DNA from: Massospora cicadina | Taxonomy: Eukaryota > Entomophthoromycota > Entomophthoromycetes > Entomophthorales > Entomophthoraceae | DNA length: 64,000 nt | Direction: 5' to 3' | Assembly (NCBI GenBank): GCA_022478985.1 | Contig: JAKSZP010005645.1 | Span: 1 to 64,000 of the forward strand | Part shown: piece after piece, positions 1-12,630 of the stretch | How the letters are laid out: every line of letters begins with the position of its first letter | How positions within the stretch are numbered: the stretch's first letter is position 1 | The notes under the pieces: generated by a model | Databases searched by the model: none | The model's input: the letters and a program-made list of their open reading frames with translations, nothing else | What the model was told of the DNA's origin: nothing | Translations under genes and position numbers: made by a program

Positions 1-3000
1 TTTTTAATGTTTAAGTTTTACATGACCTAAGGCTATTTATATTTATCATTTGATAAAATCAGCCCATTCTAAAACGTCTATTACTTTAGTGAAATGAGTG
101 AAGCCCTTGACCTTTTTAATGCCATATGTAGTGGTAATAAAAAGGCAGCATATTCCAATATTCGCCCTTCTTTTATTGTACTTTGGCTAATTCCTCTCTG
201 ATATTAGCCTCCACTAGAGCCATGACTAGAGGTTGTTTTAAACAAAGTCAGATAAACTTAAAAAAATCAAGATTTTATTACCAGTAACTACTAGTGGGAG
301 TGGGTAGTCAGTTAAGCATTGGTAATCACAGTTTAATAATTTTTGGTGATGTTGCTATAAATTACAATTTGAGCCTGTATAAGTGGGTCAAGAATTCCTG
401 AAAAAATATCTTCTTATTAAGGTATTATATACCCCTAAATGCTTTAAAGATAACCTTTTTTTATGTTAATAAAATCCTGGCTTTATGAATCCCCCCCCCT
501 TGGGTTGGGACCATCTAGTACTAAAAAAAAATCCTGGCTTTATGATAACCCGAACTTTTAACATTGCTGTAGTATCTGAAGCATGTAAAAGAATCTTTCC
601 TTGACAGTAACCACCAGTGTTAAAAAAATTCTCTAGTCCTCACAAGAGGTATTTTGGTTTTTGATTTATCTCCCTTCTCCAAAAAAAGTTCAGGCTTTTA
701 ATCATGCTTTTCATTAGAAGGGTAACTCTATTAGAGGTACCCAATGTCCTAACAAGGACAGAGTATTATTAGGTAATTTGCAGTGGAATCAAACTTTTGA
801 AGTTGTCAAGTACCAATAGTATTCCATAGCTTGAATTATATAACTTCTGACCAAAGATAATTAACAATTTAACAGACTGAGGGTAAGTGATGAGTAATCT
901 CTGAAATTAGCTGCACTGAGGTTCAGAAATACCATATTCCATAAAATGAGGTATACCATGAGCTAATTCTATGTGCTATATGAGATTTTACGGGATAAGA
1001 TTATTAATAATCCAATAATATATGTAATGATAGTTTTGTAAACTTTAGCCTTTACTCATATTAATGCACTTTCAAGTTTTGGATTATAGTGAGGAACATG
1101 AGGAAATCATTAGTAAAAAGATTAATTGATATCATTTTCTTATTGCAAAAGTAATAAACTCATTCCCTACAAGCTCCTCAGAGGCAGCTACATTGCAATA
1201 TAAGAGTTCTGAAAATAAATTTTAGAAGCATTTTGGGATTTTCAACATCTGTGCCTTTCTTATTTTGAAAGCATCATATGCCTCCTCACCACATTGGTGA
1301 CAGTACTCTTTGCCATTGTAGCTGATGCCCCATCAGTAAGTGCATCTCAGCTCATTCTGACTCCTTTTTTCTATTAAATGCGCTTGAGGTCATTTTCAGG
1401 TGCTGTGTGATTGTGGCATTAATTACTAGTGCAGGAAATCTCATTAAGGAATTCTTACTACACAGATGCATGTAAAGCTTAAATGAGCCCCCTATTGTGT
1501 GCAGTTGAATCTCGGGATGTTCTTGGTAAGAATCACAACGGAGTTTGCATGTTAGGGTGATATAGATAGTTGTGACAAAGGTTTACGCCCTAGGATAGAA
1601 TGCCTTTTGATATCAATTAGGAATTCCCCTTTATGAAGAAGTATCACTATAGTATGGTTTGATTTAAATTTAATTACTACTACCCTGTTTCTGTAATAGG
1701 TCATTTTAGCTTGTTCTTAGGTATGGCACTCCTTAAATAGGGGACCATAATATCCTACCTTCAAGGCTGAGGCAAATGGGAAGTGCTTCCCTAATGTAGG
1801 TCAGTTACCTTCTACTTTGCGCTTCTAGATTTATAAAAAGGGAATTTTACTTTACAGGGAGTAAAACTCTCCACAAATCTGGTAATAAAGGTAAACACCA
1901 TGGAAGTTAAGAAAATGGTAATTATAAGCAGGGTGCTGGTTCCAGGATAAAAAATTCATCTTAGCTTACTCTTAATGATCTAAAAGATTGATCTGATGGT
2001 GAAAAATCTAAATATGTTTACTTTACCTTAAGACTAGTTAAACTGACATATGAGACCCTATGGTTAACCTTCTTTTTTGGCTTAATTTTCCCAAATTGAC
2101 CAATTGGTTGATGCTTTCAGTTGTTGACTCAGGCTTCAGGATTGGCTAGTGTATGTTATAAGTGAGTAAAGCAATTATCTGTCATGTTGACAGTACTTTA
2201 TTAGTTATTTTTAGACAGATCTTCCAAGGTGGAAGTTGGGTCTATTGGCTTCCAAACAAGATGTCAATACATTACTGAGATACAGAACCCACCTAACAAG
2301 CTAGTTTTTGGACCATGACTAGTATCTCTTTCTCCATGAATCAACCCATCATCTTTGGACATTGGATACAAGGTAAAGGGTGGCATAAAGGGTCCTAATG
2401 GCCTGAGGGGTCCTTAGATTTGAAAAAGACAGAGATACCCTGGCTTTTTCATCAAAGAAGTATCATAGTGCTTTGTTCTAAACTTGTAAAACATTGTTTT
2501 GAGTTTTATAACTTTCTGGTCTCAGGTTGATTTATAAAGTTATAAATGACTCACCATGTTAGAAAAGCGATTAAACTTTATTTTATATTGACAATAACAT
2601 CTCAAGGGTGATGGGTCAACAGTCTAAAAATATTAAAAATTCTTTTATTGATGAGTAAAGTCTATTTCAGGACTCAATAAAAAGGCGTTGGTTGTTCATG
2701 ATAGCCTCGCATAATCTCTTACAAATACAGAAGCAGCATTTTAGTCTTACGTTGGCATGGAGGGTTTGAGTCAAACCTACTTTCTGTACCACCTCCTGAT
2801 GATGCATTCCCACAACATGTAAAATACTAGATCATCTGATGCATAAAAATGGAGAAGATATAGTTTGTTCTGTTTTTAAACTCACTAGAGGATATATGAG
2901 AGAGCATAGAGATACTTTTATAGTGAATAATACAGCAGAGGGCTGGGACTAACTAAATTGCCCACGTCTAGGTAAATTCCATCCAAAAGCTGTTAAACAT

Positions 3001-6000
3001 TCTGTTGATGATTCCATATTATATAGTTCATAACTATTGGTAGGTAATGTAAGCTCTAATGTGGTCAAAAATCCAGATTAATAGCCTCTTAAAGGGTAAC
3101 TCAAATTAAGAGATGTAATTCATCTATTACACTACTCAAACAAACTATAGAGTGTTATATTGGCTAGAGTTTCTATTTTTGTAATATCTGTTTTCACTTT
3201 AACAATTAAAAGGCCTTTGTTGTGATCAACAGTTTCAGCTTATAAGTCTTTTATTAAGCAACAGAATTTTGAATTCCTTGAAAAGTTGAATTGGAGGTCT
3301 TGCTACTATTAGGATGATTGGAATGAAGGCCAGTTCAAATACAATGGCAAATGCATTTTTGTATTATAATGTGATAATCAGGCGTGATTAGCATGACTAA
3401 AACCAGTTATATGTTTTATGTATTAAGCTAACAAGAGAACATGATAATATGCCAGATTGTTTATGATTGTGTTTCCAAAAAATTTATTTAGGTAAAAGTG
3501 TTTGAATTTTAAGTGCTAGGTCTTTGATGCACCTGAGTGTACACTTATTTTCATTGTTCAGTAAGTTTAGCTTCAATCTTAATTGAAGGCCATAAAATGG
3601 TTTTTTTCGCCCATCTTTGTCTCAGGTTCATCTTCACAATTCTTAAAGCTTATAGATCTAACCAATGGGAACAAGCAAGACTATTAATTTGGTTCATCGA
3701 TGGGTGTATTTATATATCAAATTCTTCATAATTTTATTTAAATCCTCCTTCATCCACCAATTTGAGGAACACTTGAAGGAATAGTCTCTTGGTAGTTGTT
3801 TTGTATGGACTTTCTATCAGAGTTGTGGGCTTAAATAATCATTGCTTCAAGATATGACTATTATATACAAAGTTACTAGGACATCTATCCCTTCATCATC
3901 ATATTTTTAGAGGCAGTCAGTTATAGCACTTGCAAATATAATACTTGGATGCTTATTTATATAAACTAAAATGGTTTGATATTACTTAAGCTTCCACTCT
4001 CACATTTTCATGCTTTTAACTATGTCATACCAAAATAACTTATAAAACATTAGACATCAAACTCCACAAAACTATTTAGTACTCCTAGAGCGTTCATATA
4101 TCGATTTGACTATATATAACATTTGGATTACTAGCAACATGTATTGCTATTAAAATTAGATTTCTACTTACATTATTTCTTTGATGCTAAAAACCATTAG
4201 ATTAATATAAAATAAAAAAAGTATAAATTTGATTATATAAATGAAGCTAATATATTTTTCTTTGTGTGACTCTTATTGCACCTCCAAAAATGTGAAAAAG
4301 TTCTATTTCTAAGGAAATAGTTTTGATATAACAGCATTATCTTGATATCTGTTATTATTTTCTATACTAATTAGTCTAAACTTAATAAGCCATCTTAGGG
4401 TCTGTACAAAAGCTTTCTAGAAACTTCAAATTATTTATCAAACCATTCTATTATAAGTGGTAGACTGAAAGCTATACTATCTTTTACTTTGGCTTTGTAA
4501 CTTTGGGATATTAAATTAATATTATAGATGGTATTTTAACAGCTAACATGTAGAAAGCCATGTGCACTAATAAAAGTGACAGGGGTTGCCACACTAGGAC
4601 ACTTAACCTATAAAAAGATTGATATTGAAGTAACCATTGCATAAATACCTTATACTTTTTGACTTAATTAGACCGACAAATTTTTTACTGTTATAGTGAT
4701 AATGCATGTTGGGGTCTACATGAAGAAAAAACGCTGGATTTAGGTAAAATTGGCTTTTGCCTTTGGCCCAGAAAACAGATATCCTTGCAGACTACAAAGT
4801 TGATCACATGTCTATCCTCATAGAGTCTTAAGTCAGCTAAAAGCTCCAACAAAAACGCTGAATCTAGATTAGCTCTATAATACCTGGAATTTGCATCATC
4901 ATTATCTAAGTAAAAGTAAAAAAGATGAAAAGATAATTTAAGTTCTATAAAAATAAGCTATTAGGAGATTCATCTTTGTCCAATTTTTATACAAAGGCTT
5001 AATAATTTTAGCTCCTATATGTGTGAAATACCAAAACCAGCCAAGAAAAAGCAACATTCTCTAAAGTTAAAACTGATTTTATGATTTTATGGTATATGAA
5101 GAAATATGCCATATAATACATGGATATTAATATTATAACGAGCAAGTAAGTCAAGAATTCAGTATATATTTTCTGAATTCTTGCTAAAATGCTTTTCAAG
5201 TTTTTCCATGACAAATGAGTAATTATATTGCTACTGTGATGGAAGACCTAACTCAAGCGCATCTTTTGTGGAACAAAAAAATCTAGGTGATGGCCTTTTT
5301 TCCAGTCAGGAAAAAAGCTGATAGTTTAATACATCTGGGGAAGTGGATGAAGAAATAAGAAAGTTTTTATAATAGGTTATATACTAGATAAAGACTCTTC
5401 AATTTTATTAGTTCTTTATTATATATAACAAAGTTAGATGAGAAAAAAGGCTTACTTGAATTTCTTTGGCATGAGTTACAAAGGATAATTTTAAATCATG
5501 CGTAGAAACATAACTTAAAACCTTCAGTTGTAGGATTTAAAAAAATCTAGCCATTATGAATATAAAATGATGAGTGTATTTGCTCAACCTATGATTTTGT
5601 TAGTATGAATGAAAATCCTTAAGTAAGTCGCTTCTGATGGACAGAGCGCTTTACTGAGATGATAAAGAAATACATTATTTAATAGTCAGAATGTTAACGT
5701 TAGGCTAAGTTGAGGAGAAACCTATAAGATCTTATCCAGTAGTGTTAGTTTAACTGATATAGTTTTTATATAAAATAAGATATATAATTTACTAACATTT
5801 GAATAATTATATTTATAATGGACGTTGGACTACTGAAATGCTCTTGTAATTCCAGATAAACCATTATAACTGGTGATAAAAGAAGGATGACGGCCATTAT
5901 TTTTAAAAGATCTTTATTTTTAGTTTTTATATTAAAGAACTTATAGCTTTTCCAAAGATTTATATGCTTTTAAAACGCCTTGGAAAATCAAAGTAAGTTT

Positions 6001-7719
6001 TTATGGAAGTCCAAATTGAATACTAACAGCCAAACATGTTTTTTAATTTTAGTAGAGATCATTTATCATGAGCTAAGGAGAGTTGAGGTCCCAGACTCCA
6101 GTTATAAAGGCAAATTAAGGCCTTGTACCACTTCAGAATAAAGACTAGTACAACTCTAGAGCCTTGCCTCTCACTCAGATTTTTAATCTAGATTATATTC
6201 TGGATATAAGATGGGTAGCAGAGGTTTCTCCTCGTTTGTCCCATTCAAATTCCTATTTGTTCACAAATCCAAATCATTCAGTATTACTAAGTCTGCATAG
6301 TATTTTGCACAGAAAATAGACAGTTCCGTTTATAGGTTTATTTGTTTTAATCAAAACAACTCAAAAAGTGCAATCTCCTTAAAAAGAAAATCAACAAAGA
6401 TCTATGTTAAGGTAAAAAGTTTCATACCTGTGACAAACCTGGATAATGATATGTAATTATTGAGCTTCAAATGAGAAATAAGTTAAAGAGTAAAAGTCAA
6501 ATTTGGGATTAAAAACTTCATTAATTACCAAAATAGCAAACTAAGTTTATTTTTTGAAACTTAAAAATATGCTTATTAAAAGAGCAGTATCTTAGCACTA
6601 TTTGCATTTTTTGGAAATTTTATAAAAAGAAAAAATATTACATCATTAATCAATGTTCAGAGTTCAAAACATGTGATAGTACTCATAATTAGCTTTCTAA
6701 GGACTATTTTCCCAACTTAAGCTCTAACCAACATATCAAGTTACAGAACCTAGTACAGCGCTTTTTATAGGGTGTTGAGTTATTAGTATATATCGATATC
6801 AAAATTTTTCCAAAAATTCTCAGAGATATCTAGTATTTTCATGATAGAGTTTCTTTAATATTGTGACATAAGGCCTATGGAGGGGCCTACCAAAATAACA
6901 CAAAATGTGGAGAATCAGCCAAAAGTTTGTCTGTGATATCTGTCCAGGAAGATGAAACGCATATTGAACTAAAAAGCTTATTACCATTTCTACACCATAC
7001 TAAAATCACATGTTAAATTACAAACTCAACTATCCTCATGATATAGGTGCAGTAATTTCATACTGTATGAGAAGCCTACTATTGGTGCTAAGGCATCTCA
7101 GTATGAAGCCCAGCTTCTCTTAGCACGCTGTATTACTAACGGATTGTATAATTCAATTATAAAATCACAGGTTTTTGCAATGCACCTGAAAAATTAGAAC
7201 AAAAAAATGAAGTTTTGTAGTTACTTTAAGACTATATTGGCTTTATTATTAGAAAATACCATGGGGGTTACTAAGATCTTATGGACATCTTTAGTAAATG
7301 CAAAGGATTTAGATAACTAATAGAAGCCAGGTTGAATTATACAAAGAAGATGCAATTATTAGTAAAGTTGTGTTTCTGGGATATTACATTATATAAAGGT
7401 GCTAATTCTCATATAAGAAAGGTTTGATGGCATTTTAGAGCTAAACGCCCAAAATAACATGAGAAAGGCTTAAATCTTCTCTGAGATGGTTGGATACTAA
7501 TTTACTTTGAATGGCTAAAATATTAGAGCCTATTAATCATTTGAACACCTAATTTTATTTCTTGTGTGAGGAGTTGAACAACAAATCTCTTGAGAAATTA
7601 AAATAGAAATTAATTAATTATGTTTTGTTTATCTGGACTTTTGGGTACCCTAACATTTTCATTGATTATGTATTGTGTAAATGAGAGTAATTCTTAAACT
7701 ACTTAATAGATGTTGAAGA
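1..7719. other. AT-rich decayed intergenic DNA, no gene recognised
   Basis: Very AT-rich sequence with stops in all frames and only short chance reading frames (longest about 65-70 codons, without recognisable motifs). No RNA gene, LTR pair or intact transposon was recognised. It may contain very old transposon relics: on the minus strand codons at 1291-1302 read Cys-His-Gln-Cys followed by Gly, as in a gag zinc knuckle, but nothing around them supports a full domain. One small poly-A insertion with a target duplication lies at 471-545 and is listed separately. Confidence 0.7.
471..545 (+). mobile_element. Micro-insertion A: ~42-bp poly-A insertion with direct repeats
   Basis: The 18-bp sequence aaaatcctggctttatga occurs at 471-488 and again at 528-545. 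Between the copies lies an insert (489 to about 530) that ends in the segment ccatctagtactaaaaaaaa; its 5' part begins with a run of C (491-499) followed by ttgggttggga. A poly-A 3' end and a long direct repeat are the marks of target-primed retroposition by a LINE. The 3' part matches inserts at 15550-15575 and 60242-60262. The repeat and A tail overlap by a few bases, so the true duplication may be 15 bp (atcctggctttatga). Confidence 0.75.
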
Positions 7720-7724
7720 CCATC

Positions 7725-8320
7725 TATTGGGAATAATTAAATTTGTGCTGAGTAGGATGAAATTTGTACGTGAAATATTCACTACTAAACAATAGAGTTC
7801 CGCTGCTCTGAGATCTAGAAAAGTTGAGCATGTCAAGGAACTCCTAAGAAAGCAATTTAAATTCTGAACCCTTCCTGTATCCGCTGATTCATATTATATA
7901 TAATTGCCATTCAGTATTCTTCTGAATCTGCCACCTTGATCAATAAAACCATGTACGCTGAAAATTTTGACATTCTTCTGCACCAATTAGAAAAGCTTCT
8001 TACCTAATTCAATCCTATTTTTCACTAAAGTCTATACTACTAATCCTTAACTTCCTTCAAACCTCTAAGTAACACCAATTTTTAGTCAATGGGATACCTT
8101 CAGTTTTGCCTATTTGATTAGATAGAGATTTTTTTGCCTGTTATAAAACATAGATTCTTGCCTGTTCACATAAACAGACATTTGTCTTGATGACGCAGAT
8201 TCCATTGAGAAATTGCCCTAGAGTGAAAGAGAATCCTTGGTGATTATTCTGGAGCTAACTATGACTTATAATCATGTAGCCCTCAAAGGACCTGCCCTTT
8301 GATTTCAACAAAAATCCAAA
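7725..8320 (+). repeat. G5 5' LTR
   Basis: About 596 bp aligning with 41922-42542, for example the shared stretches around 7862-7970 and 42058-42190, and the common segment ending tttgatttcaacaaaaatc. The first bases read tattgggaataatt where the 3' copy reads tgtcaggaataatg, so the original TGT start has mutated. The 3' border is set by where similarity to the other LTR ends; bases 8321 onward (gcttgtgctttcttcc) could be a decayed primer-binding site of the TGGTGCTTTC type, but this is a guess. Confidence 0.82.
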
Positions 8321-9662
8321 GCTTGTGCTTTCTTCCAGGTCCCCTTCTGAGGCTACCTAATGAAGATATAATTCATGATAAATAACCCCAGCGATGACAG
8401 CCCTTCCAATATGGAGGAGAACTGAGTTTGATCGGATAAGTCATTACCAACAGCCAAGATACGCCTCTTTCTCACACTTGAAAGCCCAAATCTAGTGAAA
8501 CCATGTCCCTTACTATTTCATCCCTGGATGATCCTCTTTATTAAAACCAGGCTGCCAAAGTTGCAGATTCTGTCAAAACGTTAATAGATTTAACTATCAC
8601 CCTTGGTGGGATATCTAGCCATAGCTACTCTAAACGATTTGCTCATTCATGCGCATCTATATTACTCTCCTGACCTTCCATGTAATGAGGTAGGAGTGAC
8701 CCAAATGGAATCCTACCTCCAGTTATTTGTTCATCCTTCTTTACACCATCAGATGCAGTTACCTGAGCTACACTACTTGGAAACTAATGGTAACTTGAGG
8801 TGTCTCGCCATTTCATGTTTAGTTTCAGTAATTATATAAAGCTGCATCAATTTTGGTCAATAAAATTATGAGGCAATTTTAGATTACTTCTGGGAAATCT
8901 ACAAAATTTAATCTCACATGGCCCGTATTGACATTGGAGTTATCCAATATCTGTAAAACTTTCCTAGCGGATGAGCCATGCATCTACCAATCTGGATCAA
9001 TGAGTGGAATGCAATTTGTGAGCTCATTGACTAAATCTCCAAGAATTTCAAACCACCAGTTCTTGAATTGCCATCTTTGCTACCTGGATTCAGCTGGTGA
9101 GCAAACAAACCACTATGCCACCAATTCAGGAATAATTAGTTAAACATAAAGGACCTCCTCGCTGCTGGCTCTAGTGGGCAAGAAGGGGAACAAGGGTCCC
9201 CTGGGCCTGAAGTTCCCCACGGCCCTCCTGTATCATATATGCCTATTGAACCCTCTTTTGAATAAGCCATGAATCTCAGATAAAGGCTCTTGAATGACAA
9301 CTATTAAAGGTGGCCCAAGAAGCAGAGATAACTATTGAAGGGGTTACCCTTAGTATTGACCTAACCTTGATCTCCTTGTACATTACGTATGCAACTGTAA
9401 CCAAAACCTTTTCCTGCCTTATCGCCTCCCAACAATCTGACCTGACCCAAGCAAATCGTCAACTCAAGCGGATGGATGCTAAGCTTCAAACAATTGAGGC
9501 TAAATAAGACACTTTTACTACATAATTTACAATTTGATCCACCAAATTGAAAAACTCCACTGGCTTCTCAATATTAAAGCCTCACTAAATCATGTCAATG
9601 AATGGTGCCATAATCTTTAAGATGATATGAATAAATTCCATCGCCAAGGTGACAAGGCTATC
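8321..9662 (+). pseudogene. G5 gag, first part (broken by stops; cut by L1)
   Basis: Region between the G5 5' LTR and the L1 insertion, so by position the leader and the N-terminal half of gag, the structural protein that packages the element's RNA. The most protein-like stretch is 9310-9507 (65 codons), whose C-terminal half is rich in Gln, Lys, Asp and Leu (heptad-like LKRMDAKLQTIEAK), compatible with a gag coiled coil. Two other open stretches (8603-8839 and 8928-9143) show no recognisable domain. The assignment rests on context: the same frame family resumes after L1 with a zinc knuckle. L1 entered at 9662 and duplicated 17 bp. Confidence 0.55.
9646..9662. repeat. Left target-site duplication of LINE L1
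   Basis: aaggtgacaaggctatc, repeated exactly at 14880-14896. A 17-bp perfect direct repeat around a LINE fixes both ends of L1. Confidence 0.93.
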
Positions 9663-9739
9663 GTTCTTTCTCGTAACAATCACTTTAGTTACTACGATTT
9701 GATTCAAACAGCAAATTTGGATAATCACACACGGGAAAG

Positions 9740-11163
9740 ATGGGCGACTTTAATAACAAAAACAATACAACATGGGCGAGCGTCGTGGCAAGCGGTGCTC
9801 TTGATGGTGCAACTAAGAGCAAGAAACGCCCTGGAGGGGGACCAGGAACCCAATCTGCGAGGAAATCACAAACTCAGACACCATCTGGGTTTATGTTATT
9901 TACTGTAAATCACGCGCAATACATGTACATTCAATTCAACCACCTTTGTCAAAGGTGGAGCATGGGATCAGACTCTTCCTTGGGGATGAGTCACCAACCC
10001 TGTGGGAGAAAACATGTGAGACACAGCCCTCACTTTTCCCTCACACGGTGTACGTAGCCACCAACAACATGGGCCACAGCTGGATTGATATTGGTTTTGA
10101 AACAGCTGATGAAGCCAATGCTGCAGCAAAAATCTGCGTGGAAATTGCCCTCCATGAGGGCCAAAAAATTGTGCGCACCGCGCGCACCAGATGGAACAAA
10201 GCAAAAACTTTGTTCATCTCCTTTGACTCACTCCCCACCAACCTTCCTCATAAGGTAATCGAGGAGGAGCTCTGCAAAGGTCTCGTGGCCTACGGAGAAA
10301 TCCAATAACTCAAATTACAGTGTTTTTGCTTAATGCCCAACCTGTGCACGGGCAAAGATATCGCTGTAATCAACCCCTTCCCAGAAGTGGAAGAGGATTT
10401 ATCCAGAATTCCCCGTGCAGCAGAATTTCACTTTGCAGATGGGGGCCAGTCAGCTGCATTCTGAGTTACACTGGAACGCGCACCGCCCATTTGCAACCAA
10501 TGTGGCTCACTGGGCCACAAGGAACATGCATGCCCTGTAAAAGAAGGCTTAATGGAAAATGATTTTTGTGAAGAAGCTATGGACGAAGATAATGAAAACT
10601 TCGCTAAAATGACTGATGGCCACCACCCATTCTGCTGGGGTGAAGATGGACTATACTCCATTGTGGACCCAGTTACAAGTAAACAGCGTAAAGCAGCACA
10701 AAAAGCCCGCAAGAGAGCAGCGGCTAAAGCGGCGGCACACGCGGAATCCGCCATTAACCATGGACAAATTCAGGAGGATATTTCAGATATTCACCGAACC
10801 AACCAGTCAGAACAATATGCCCAGGTCGAAAATTTTCACAGTAACCAGACTGAGCCACAAAGCGTCATCAGTCATGCACATACTGAGGAACAATGCAACT
10901 GCAATTTGGGTGAAAATGCGGTGCACAATGCAACAAAGTTGAACCTCAAAAATATAAAATCCAATCAACAACCTGTATCAAATCAACATGAGACCTGTGC
11001 AGGAAAAGTTGATGCAAATGCAAAAAACAGCAAATCCCTTGAATCATTGGGTCAGATCAAGGGAACCAACAATGGCAGTGAAAGAGTTGGAGTACAGACG
11101 CGGAGCATGGCCAAAATGAGCCGCGGTGGGATAGGACCAGAGGGTCCTCCCAACCGCTCTTGA
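9740..11163 (+). pseudogene. L1 ORF1: nucleic-acid-binding CCHC protein (frameshifted)
   Basis: Encodes the LINE ORF1 protein, which coats the element RNA and chaperones target-primed reverse transcription. The likely start is ATG 9740, followed by a Lys/Gly/Ser-rich N-terminus. The frame shifts near 9946, where a conserved folded region (9946-10308) begins that is clearly similar to L2 (35752-36057). A stop follows at 10306; the same reading continues through 10309-10530 and ends in a zinc knuckle at 10492-10533 (Cys-Asn-Gln-Cys-Gly, then His and Cys; CX2CX4HX4C). The C-terminal part (10552-11163) is open for 203 codons: Lys/Arg/Ala-rich near 10680-10740, then Gln/Asn-rich and low complexity. 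The TGA at 11161-11163 lies just ahead of ORF2. Confidence 0.85.
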
Positions 11164-11181
11164 GGCGCCGCAGGTACCTCA

Positions 11182-11860
11182 GTGTCAATAGGGACATTAA
11201 ATATCGCGGGAGCCAGGGCTCATACGTCTCAAGCCAAAAAGCTGGCATTCCTGCGAAAACCTCTTGTAGACATCTTGGCCATCCAAGAAACTCACTGCCT
11301 ACAAGGGGAAGAAGAACCCTGCAACCAGGGTCGCACCATCACAATCAGTATGGACATCTTACTGTGGGGTGATAGTCCAAAACAACAAAAAATTTAAAAT
11401 TACAAATTCATCATCACACTTGCACGGTCAAGTCCTGGTAGCAACAATCACATGCCAAGATGAAATAATTTCGTTAGCATGTATCTACGCACCGTGCACT
11501 GCAACTGAGAGAAAAAAATTTGAAAAAATTTCTACCCTCACCCTCCCACCAGATATCATCATGTTAGGCAATTTCAACTGCTGGGATAACCCCAATACAG
11601 ATCGATGGCCTAATCTCAGGGGATACCTACCTGGACACATTGAATATCGCACAATGAAGGCATCTCTTGGCTTACAGGATGCTCTTCCTCCCAATTCACC
11701 AATCCTTCCCCATATGACAAGACCCAACATACGTGAGGGACTGCTCATATCAATGAGTCGTATTGACCACATCCTCATCCCACAATCCCACCACTCAAGA
11801 ATCTCTAAATTTACAACAAAAAAGATCAATTTTTCTGATCACCGATTAGTTGCAGTGTAG
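11182..11860 (+). pseudogene. L1 ORF2, endonuclease domain (frameshift; catalytic Asp to Asn)
   Basis: N-terminal apurinic/apyrimidinic-type endonuclease that nicks target DNA to prime reverse transcription. Visible family motifs in order: TLNIAGA at the start, DILAIQETH (the Glu ligates metal), then after a frameshift near 11370-11395, ACIYAP, LGNFNCW, SRIDHIL and FSDHRLV. In this family the fourth motif is normally G-D-F-N; here codon 11570-11572 is AAT (Asn), so a catalytic Asp is lost. The terminal SDH triad is intact. The stop at 11858-11860 separates this domain from the linker. ORF2 follows ORF1 by only 18 bases, the compact two-ORF layout usual for LINEs. Confidence 0.88.
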
Positions 11861-12630
11861 TTAGCGCCAACCCAATCCCACACACAGGTGTCGCCTTGGA
11901 GAAAGCTTCACCCAGAAAATATAAGATTTCCTGAGATATCTGACTGGGTTGTAAACAAGGCTAAAAACCCAGAATTTACAGCCCCATTCACTTTGGATCC
12001 CATCGGAACATGGGAAAATTTCAAAAAAGATTAATCAACAAAACCTGACATATTGCATCATGCAAGTACACCGCGGACACAGCCACAATCAAGCGTACCT
12101 TGGCAGAACTAGACCACCTGGAAATAAATACTCTGAGATCTGGCTATAGCCCTAATTGGGGATGCAAATGGGCAGAAATTTCAGCCCAACTTAACAATCT
12201 CATCTTTGAACACCAACACAGAATCAAAGTATCAAACAAAGGTAAGTTCATAAAGGAAGGCGAAACCTGTTTGACATACTTTTTCCACCAATTCCACTCC
12301 CGTGGAAACCAGCCCACATGCACACAGGTCCGCAAGACCAACAGCACCGTGGCAATTGACCCTGAGGAGGTCAAGGAGGAAGTACACCGCTATTACACCA
12401 AATTATACTGTGAAACACCAACAAATTCACAAAAAACTAAAGAATCTATTCAAACTGCTGAGATACAAAGTACACCACCGAATTACAATATACTATCCCT
12501 TATTACACAGGAGCTTTGGGAAACAATTCACGGTGCACCACGTAGGAAATGCCCATGGCCTGATGGGATACCCACGAATTTTACAAAAAATATTTTCAAC
12601 AAATCGCCTCCCTCCTATTGGCGTCAATGA
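11861..12630 (+). pseudogene. L1 ORF2, linker and start of reverse transcriptase (broken)
   Basis: Continues ORF2 from the endonuclease to the first RT blocks. The part from 11861 to 12099 carries stops; 12100-12630 is open for 176 codons and includes a KFIKEGE-like segment and, near its end, KCPWPDGIP, matching the RT block usually read as GPDGIP (the first Gly is Trp here). L2 has the equivalent GAPN-KCPGPDG region near 38340. The stop at 12628 is followed by RT reading in another frame from 12618, so a frameshift lies there. Confidence 0.8.

Noticed and set aside
491..499. Run of nine C as a separate low-complexity feature
   Set aside because: It is internal to micro-insertion A and probably a slippage-prone part of that insert or a sequencing artefact.
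10428..10754. 108-codon minus-strand open stretch
   Set aside because: Antisense shadow of L1 ORF1, whose sense strand carries the CCHC motif and agrees with L2.
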